Shown piece after piece: positions 58,511 to 64,000 of a stretch of DNA of 64,000 nt. The DNA comes from Casuarina equisetifolia (Eukaryota > Streptophyta > Magnoliopsida > Fagales > Casuarinaceae). Location of the stretch: positions 6,148,001 through 6,212,000 of the forward strand of contig CM052356.1 of assembly GCA_028551475.1 (NCBI GenBank). The letters are read 5' to 3'. A program made the translations under genes and the position numbers. The notes beneath the pieces were generated by a model that was not told where the DNA came from, did not search any database, and saw only the letters and a program-made list of their open reading frames with translations. Within the stretch, counting starts at the first letter, position 1; each line of letters starts with the position of its first letter.

Positions 58511-59885
58511 TTATAGGGATAGTAACTCTCTGTAATCGTAGAGATTGGACTGCAACTGGAGATCAGGTTTCCACCACTGAAGAAGTCCATGAGCTTGTTT
58601 GCGGTTCGGGGAATGAGTTAGATTAATGGTCAGACTTGCAGAGGGAATGAGGTGTGATGGTTCTGACTCCTTCCCCTGTGCATTCATAAGGAGACCAATG
58701 GTGGACTTCTGGGTTGCCATCCTCTCGATAACCCCGGCACCAATGTTTACCATCTTCTTCCTGTGTTCAAAATACCCGATGTATCCTGAACAAATGGGAT
58801 CCCCGGGGTTTACAAATAGACAAGGGAACCATGCAGAAAATGTAACAAATGAATCTTCCACCACATTCGAAGCAAGAATGAGCCATCCTTTAATCGCACT
58901 TTTTGCAAATCGAACCCCATGTTTCACTTTTTCACATTTGATTGTCTCAAGAGGGGTAGGCGGGAATGGCGGATTGAAAAGAAAAGATTGGAGAAAGATA
59001 CCAGATTTGGCCATTGTTTTTCCTGCAAGCATCGCCATTGCAGACCCCAGTGAATGGCCAGCTAGCCACACATTTGAATCACCAACTGCATCAACCATGT
59101 TTCGAACAGCTTGCATAGCAATCTCAAATCGAGGCGTCATGTGAAGGTCATTCAGAATAAAGCGCAGATCCAGCTCGAGATCCCGTAGGACAGAATCTGC
59201 CTTAATTAAGTTGCCTCGGAAAGCAATCACATATCGTGGGCTTTGATCTAGAGAGTAGTTATAACAAGATGCTGAAGCTTTGAATTCATAGATGGCCCCA
59301 AAGATAGAAGAATCATCAACATCCACAAGTTTATGAACCAACTGAAAATGGAAAAACTCCCACCAACGAGGAGCAAGGGCATGGGTGCCAAGACGTTTTG
59401 CTTGGCGGTCCCGCTCAAGAATGTAGACGCCCTGAACCAAACAGGCAGCCACTGATCTTCGATGGTGTGCACACTTCCTGCATATGGCACAAATCATCTT
59501 TTTTTTTTTTTTTCTTCTCTCGTAATCATTTAATTATAGAAGAAGAACATCCAGTAAAATCAACTTTGAATTACAAAGAACATCAAGGACCCGTCTTAGC
59601 CATTTGCAACAGCTAAAAATGTACTACTAATCCATCCCAAACACAATCCACATATCATCTACCAAAAACCTTCAACAAACGTAGATGAAAAGAAGACAAA
59701 TAGATTTTGAAACAGGGATTGTCACGTATTATCTATTCCTCTGTTTTTTTTCTTCCTTTTTGTCTTTTTAACCGAAGAAGGGAGGGAGGAGATGATTTGG
59801 CGGGACCAGTTTGAAGCTCTCACCAGTCAATTGAAGTTAAATGCAAGGGTCCTGCGTGGCGAAAGTCCTCGGTCTCAGAGGCCAT
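58511..59885 (-). CDS. Class-3 lipase-like alpha/beta hydrolase, At4g10955-like, tandem copy C
   Basis: Two coding exons, 59885-59824 and 59477-58511 (1029 nt, 342 residues), with the same split Trp codon as copy A. Exon 1 gives MASETEDFRHAGPLHL followed by TSIDW. The nucleophile motif [14 protein letters not shown] is intact. Differences from copy A occur at otherwise conserved places: AFRGNL instead of AFRGTL, NPGDPICSGYIGY instead of [13 protein letters not shown], and about eight residues lost after GWLILA. The frame is open throughout, so it may be expressed, but relaxed constraint or a changed activity is possible. A noncoding first exon with donor CTTGAAG|GTAGGT at 61177 is inferred by comparison with copy A. 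The exon 1-exon 2 intron (59823-59478) is shorter than in copy A (763 nt). A T-run at about 59501-59513 lies in it. Confidence 0.82.
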
Positions 59886-60654
59886 TACACAAAATTTTGC
59901 TTTTCCCTATTCCTTCCAATATCCTCAAAGCTGTCCTACAGTGCATCAGGAAAAGCCAGAATCTGTTAAAGTGAACATCCTGCATCTGAAACCCATGTCC
60001 ACGAAAGTTACTTCAAAAAATGTAAAAGAGCATGAAAGAAAGTTTCCAAGCTTTCAAACCATTTGCAATTTATGGTTTGCTAAATCGAACACCCTAACTT
60101 CCAAGGATCTTTTGCTTATTTTTTATCCAGCACACATTCATTATGGTTTATGAAATTGAATAAATCCCTTCTCCAAAGACACCACATTTTTCTTCCTTCC
60201 AAGTGACCATGGAATGCCAATAAAAGTATCCAAAAGGTTCATACATTCCTTGCTATACAAAATAATGTCATGAGCACGCAAGAAATAGAAATACAGAAGT
60301 AGTGTAAAACCTGTTCTTCGTTAGAGACTTTTAATCATGAAAATTTCCATCAGGCCCCTCTAATTGGAGCACAGCCACCTTTTAGATTTTCGACAGTAAC
60401 CTGAAACAAAAAAGCCACTTTGGATATACTTTGACCCTTATTCCCAACAAAATTAGCACATAATATGAACTGTACTTCCAAGTCCAATCTAATTATGGAC
60501 TTTTTCAAAAAAAAAAAAAAAACTCCAGGAAAATAAATAGACAAATACTTTTCCAAGTAGATCCTTGCCTTTGTCCCCAAAAGCTAATATTAAGTACTCT
60601 AGCAAGAATGATACTGTACAAAGACGACCACCATAAACATTGCTCAAAATAAAG

Positions 60655-60750
60655 CCTTATTTGTTAATAAACTATTAATTTAGTGATTAATTATTGGTCA
60701 CCCATAACTGGTTTTGAGTTCGAGAAAAGCGAAAACATTAATTTATTCTT
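60655..60750. mobile_element. Short fragment of a dispersed element, related to 63860-63940
   Basis: TTAATAAACTATTAATTTAG...CATAACTGGTTTTGAGTTCGA is closely related to 63870-63930 (TTTATAAACTAATTACCTAG...TATGACTGGTTTTGAGTTCGA). Both sit at comparable places in the upstream regions of lipase copies C and D. The longer block at the right end (63490-63960) has a TATA-like GCTATAAATATG and looks like an LTR-type remnant without coding parts. The class is not certain. Confidence 0.35.
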
Positions 60751-60859
60751 TTCTCTGATTATTGTCCAAGGATGATAAAAAATCATACAGACACTATAAT
60801 AACCAAATCTCTTGGAAAGTAACATATCAAAACCTAAAGAACTTAAAAAAAATAGTATT

Positions 60860-61150
60860 AAAGTGTGAGGACCCATCTCAAAACTTTAAGTGGTAAATTC
60901 TCATCACTTACAAAACCATAGGTTTATCTTTTTGCTTCTAATGTAAGACAACACTCTCTTTCAACACTCTCTATCACTTTAAGGCATAGAAGGTTACGAA
61001 GTGGAAATCCATCCGTGACTCTAATACCATATTAGAGTGTGAAGGTTCATCTTAATACCTTAAGGCATTAGGTGAGAAATTTTCATCACTTATAAAACTA
61101 TAGACCCATCATCTTGCTTTTAATGTGGGACAACACCCACTTTCAACAAA
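60860..61150. repeat. Two units of the TGTGAGGGTCCATC / TGGGACAACA repeat
   Basis: Each unit contains a GTGTGAGG(A/G)CCATCT-like start, CCTTAAGGCATTAG, CATCACTTATAAA and TGTGGGACAACACCC. The two units are at about 60862-60985 and 61020-61150. The same family recurs at 62375-62940. Confidence 0.7.
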
Positions 61151-61260
61151 TAGAGAGAAAATAGAGAAGCACCTACCTTCAAGGAATTACTGGAAGAGAT
61201 CCGGTATAGGGATGAGAAGAACGGTTGACTTGAACTACTACAAGTTATGTTGGGAGACTA

Positions 61261-62370
61261 CACGAAGAAATTTAGTACAGAAAGAAGTTTACATTCAGTT
61301 CTAACGATCATGCCACAGTGAATGTAGGGAGATGGTTCTAAAATATGTTGTTGCAATGGATACATGGCATTTACAACTGTGTGAGAGGCATATAAGTAGG
61401 CTTGGAACCTTGCATGTTTTCGTTTTTAAGGTTTTTAAATGATTATATTTTAATGGACATGGAGAAGGAACCGTTCCAACTATCTTTCTTTTACCAACTT
61501 CTCTGCATTGGTTCTTGGTAACTGAGCGACTTTTGAATAATCTAAACTTTCACTCTACTTTCATGACCGAGAAGCTTTGATAACTCTGTCTTGATCACTT
61601 TGAGGAATCTGACTTGGTCACAGTTTAGCCGGAGTCAATCACTCAACCTTAGTATTGCCGATTAAGACTTGGTGTAGAATATGAGAAATTGTCTTGGTGT
61701 AGCCGGCCTTGCACAAAAGAGAAAGGACGAGCAGCCAAGAACAGTTGACCTCAAATAGCAACTCTAGAAGCCGACCACCAAGCCTCTACCATTCGGGAGA
61801 ATTACCCGTTCATCTTTTAGGCTTATAACAATGTAATGGAAAAAATTAGTATTTTAATATAACAAGTGGAAGTAATTTTTTTTAAATAGTGTAAAAAATT
61901 TCAAGTTAAATGATATTATTATTTTGACTTAAGTATGAAATTTTTTTCTTGAGGACTCATGAAACTTGAAGTTCATTTCCTTTCCTATTATTATTCATGA
62001 AATCTATAATTTCTCCTTACCCCTAATATTACCTAAAAAATTTGCTATTATATCTTATCTATTATCTATGATATTATTGATGAAACCTATAATTTCATCT
62101 TACAACAAGAGTATAGAAAACATTGAAATATCTCATATAATTTACAATCTGTTGTAAAATGGTCTATATATATAAAACATTAATCTTTGTTTATAATCCT
62201 TTTTGAATGGAAAGATAAAATATTTAAACACTGACCATTTTAAATTTAATCCCATAACATTTATTTAGTTTAGAGGAAGAAATAATCAATTTTGAGAGAT
62301 CTTATACTAGTGATCTATCCTAAACACAACCTAAATATTATTTGCCAAAAACTTTCAACAACCAAAAATG
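61261..62370. other. Intergenic DNA right of lipase copy C
   Basis: No gene recognised. 61830-62280 is very AT-rich with an imperfect internal repetition of TATTATTCATGAAA/CTATAATTTC (61987-62015, 62060-62095). Confidence 0.35.
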
Positions 62371-62374
62371 AAAA

Positions 62375-62940
62375 GCATTAGAGTGTGAGGGCGCATTCTA
62401 AGACCTTAAGATATTAGGTAAGAAAATTTCATTGCTTATAAGCTCAAAAGACCATTCTCTCACTTCCAATGTGGGACAACATCTACTTTCAACACTTTCC
62501 CTTACTTGCATGCTAATATAAGTATTGCAAGTGGACTTAAATCCAATTTTAGAGCATGGGGTTTATAAAATGAAAGCTCATCTTAGACTCTGATATCATA
62601 TTAGAATATGAGAGTTCATCCCAAAACCTTAAGACATTAAATAGAAAAATCTCTTATAAGCTCAAAGGTTTATCCTCATGTTTCTAATGTGAGACAACAC
62701 TCATCTTTAATACTTCTCATCACTTATATGCTAATACAAGCTTTACAAGTAGACTAAAGCCTAACTTCGAGGCATGAGAGTTTATGAAGTGGAGATCTAT
62801 CATTGGCTCTAATATCATATTAGAGTGTGAGGGTCCATCATAAGATCTTAAGGCATTAGATAAGAAAATCTTATCACTTATAAGTTTAATGGTCCATCCT
62901 CATACTTTCAATGTGGGACAATACCCATCTTTAACAAAAA
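62375..62940. repeat. Cluster of three more TGTGAGGG...TGGGACAACA repeat units
   Basis: Three units: about 62378-62500, 62600-62740 and 62819-62935. Between them lie AAGTGGACTTAAATCCAA and AAGTAGACTAAAGCCTAA, and a phrase like GGCTCTAATATCATATTAGAGTGTGAGG that joins the end of one unit to the start of the next. The array therefore has a period near 220 bases. No protein is encoded. Confidence 0.72.
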
Positions 62941-63480
62941 GAAAACAAATACATTTTGAAACATGAATTATTATGTGTTATCTGTTTTTGTCCTTTCAAC
63001 CGAAGAAGGGGAAAGAGGAGGGGTTTAGGGGTGGAAGTTTGAAGCTGTCACCAGTCAATGAAAGCTATAAAAAAATGTCCAAGAGCATGAAAGAAAGTTT
63101 CCAAGCTTCCAAACCACTTGTAATTTGTGATTTTCGGAATCAAACACGTTAACTTTCAAGGGTCTTTTGCTTATTTTGTACAATCACACACTCATTATAG
63201 TTTTATGAAATTGAATAAAATCCCTTTTCCAAAGACACCACATTTTTCTTCCTTGCAAGACAACAAGGAATTCCAATTTCTTTCTATACAAAATAATCTC
63301 ATGAGCCCTCAAGTAATAGAAATACAGAAGTATTGTAAAACCTATTCTTCGTTAGAGATTTTGAATCATGAAAATTTCCACCAGGCCCCTCTAATTGGAG
63401 CCTAGACACCTTCGAGGTTATAGACATTAACCTGAAACAAGAGAGCTACTTTGGAGATACTTTGAACCTTATTCCGAACA
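62940..63480 (-). pseudogene. Fragment of a fourth lipase gene copy (D): exon 1 region and upstream intron only
   Basis: Matches the copy C upstream region: TTTTGAAACA at about 62956 (copy C 59705), then AACCGAAGAAGGG (59770), GAAGCTGTCACCAGTCAAT at 63040 (the exon 1 donor area), CCAAGAGCATGAAAGAAAGTTTCCAAGCTT at 63080 and GCCCCTCTAATTGGAGC at 63385. Most of exon 1 is deleted: the match jumps from the donor area directly into the upstream intron. No exon 2 lies to its left. It is a dead 5' fragment. Confidence 0.7.
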
Positions 63481-63484
63481 TAAT

Positions 63485-64000
63485 CTATTAAAGCCATTGA
63501 TTTGACCAAGCAAATGATGGTTGCTCTCAAAGAGACATGAAGGAAATTAAAAGGAAGCTTGTAGGAAGTTTCAAGGAAGCTTCACGGAAGAAGAATGAAG
63601 GACCCGATACAGTCAAAGGAAACTAAGAGAAAGTTGAAAGAAGTTTCAAGGAAAAAGATGAAAGACCTACGTGCAGTCAAGCATGAGGAAAGTCTCGTCT
63701 AGAAGGAAATTTCGGCGTAAGTGAGGCTACATGAGCGCGAAGGCCAAGTTATACGAGAAGAATGAAGAACAGCCAAATGTGAAGTCAACGTGAAGGAAGC
63801 TTGTAGGAAATTAAGTAGCGCGGGCATAAAGTTCTCCTTTGCTATAAATATGTAAGAGAAACACTATTTGTTTATAAACTAATTACCTAGTGGGTGATTG
63901 CTGGTAATTTATGACTGGTTTTGAGTTCGACACTCTTTACACTCAAATCCCCTTTACAAGTCCGAGCTTTTCTCTGAATATCGTCGAAGTATTAGGAAAA
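63485..64000. mobile_element. Candidate LTR-like noncoding element remnant at the window edge
   Basis: A block with repeated GAAGG/AAGGAAGCTT words, a TATA-like GCTATAAATATG (about 63842), and an end shared with 60655-60750. After about 63965 the sequence again resembles the lipase upstream region (ATCGTCGAAGT also at 45531). It is thus an insertion in copy D flank DNA. No coding parts. It may be part of an LTR; family unknown. Confidence 0.3.

Larger units (their letters stand above)
59886..61260 (-). promoter_or_regulatory. 5' UTR intron and first-exon region of lipase copy C
   Basis: The sequence matches the copy A upstream intron in order (acceptor TGATGCACTGTAG near 59940, then TTTGCTTATTTTTTATCC, AAAAGCTAATATT). 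It is interrupted at about 60655-60745 by DNA that recurs at 63860-63930. Two units of the TGTGAGG repeat lie at 60860-61150. The probable noncoding first exon begins at 61177. Confidence 0.5.

Noticed and set aside
1-64000. CRISPR arrays, operons, rRNA or tRNA genes
   Set aside because: The window is plant nuclear DNA. The repeats seen lack spacer structure, and no sequence with tRNA A- and B-box pairs in the right arrangement was noticed by eye.

Overview
The window is nuclear DNA of a eudicot plant. Genes have many short exons with GT..AG introns, intergenic DNA is AT-rich and full of repeats, and the proteins are plant families. A woody species such as grapevine fits, but the sequence alone does not prove a species. 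Nothing prokaryotic, organellar or CRISPR-like was seen.

Left part (1-11.3 kb): a truncated SINAT-type RING pseudogene (+, 747-1435), then a 14-exon gene on the minus strand (10909-2035) encoding a RING + PHD protein of about 1336 residues, like Arabidopsis At4g10930. Its C-terminal end resembles the tail of animal PHRF1.

Middle part (11.8-27 kb): a tandem array of calcineurin B-like (CBL) calcium sensors on the plus strand. Two copies are complete in sequence, with 8 coding exons each and matching exon phases, and a third is a decayed remnant. Both complete copies appear to lack the usual MGC myristoylation start. Downstream, on the minus strand, is a five-exon GDSL esterase like At5g08460 (29856-27171).

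The interval 29.9-34.6 kb has no supported gene but holds two families of local tandem duplications. A phosphatidylinositol 4-kinase gamma gene with two ubiquitin-like domains lies at 35362-37533 (+). A single-exon NDR1/HIN1-like (LEA2) membrane protein gene lies at 40086-40724 (+), with an in-frame 18-bp minisatellite.

Right part (41.8-64 kb): a tandem cluster of At4g10955-like class-3 lipase genes on the minus strand. Copy A (44023-42208) and copy C (59885-58511) have an open two-exon coding sequence. Copy B is broken and split by a Ty1/copia retrotransposon (50392-55523). Copy D is only an upstream fragment. Young-looking noncoding repeats separate the copies.

The order At4g10930-like, GDSL esterase, At4g10955-like resembles, from memory, the gene order around At4g10930-At4g10955 in Arabidopsis, so this may be an old syntenic block later expanded by local duplication. 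The genes share no evident single pathway. CBL (calcium), PI4K gamma (phosphoinositide or ubiquitin-linked signalling) and the NHL protein are signalling or membrane genes that happen to be neighbours.
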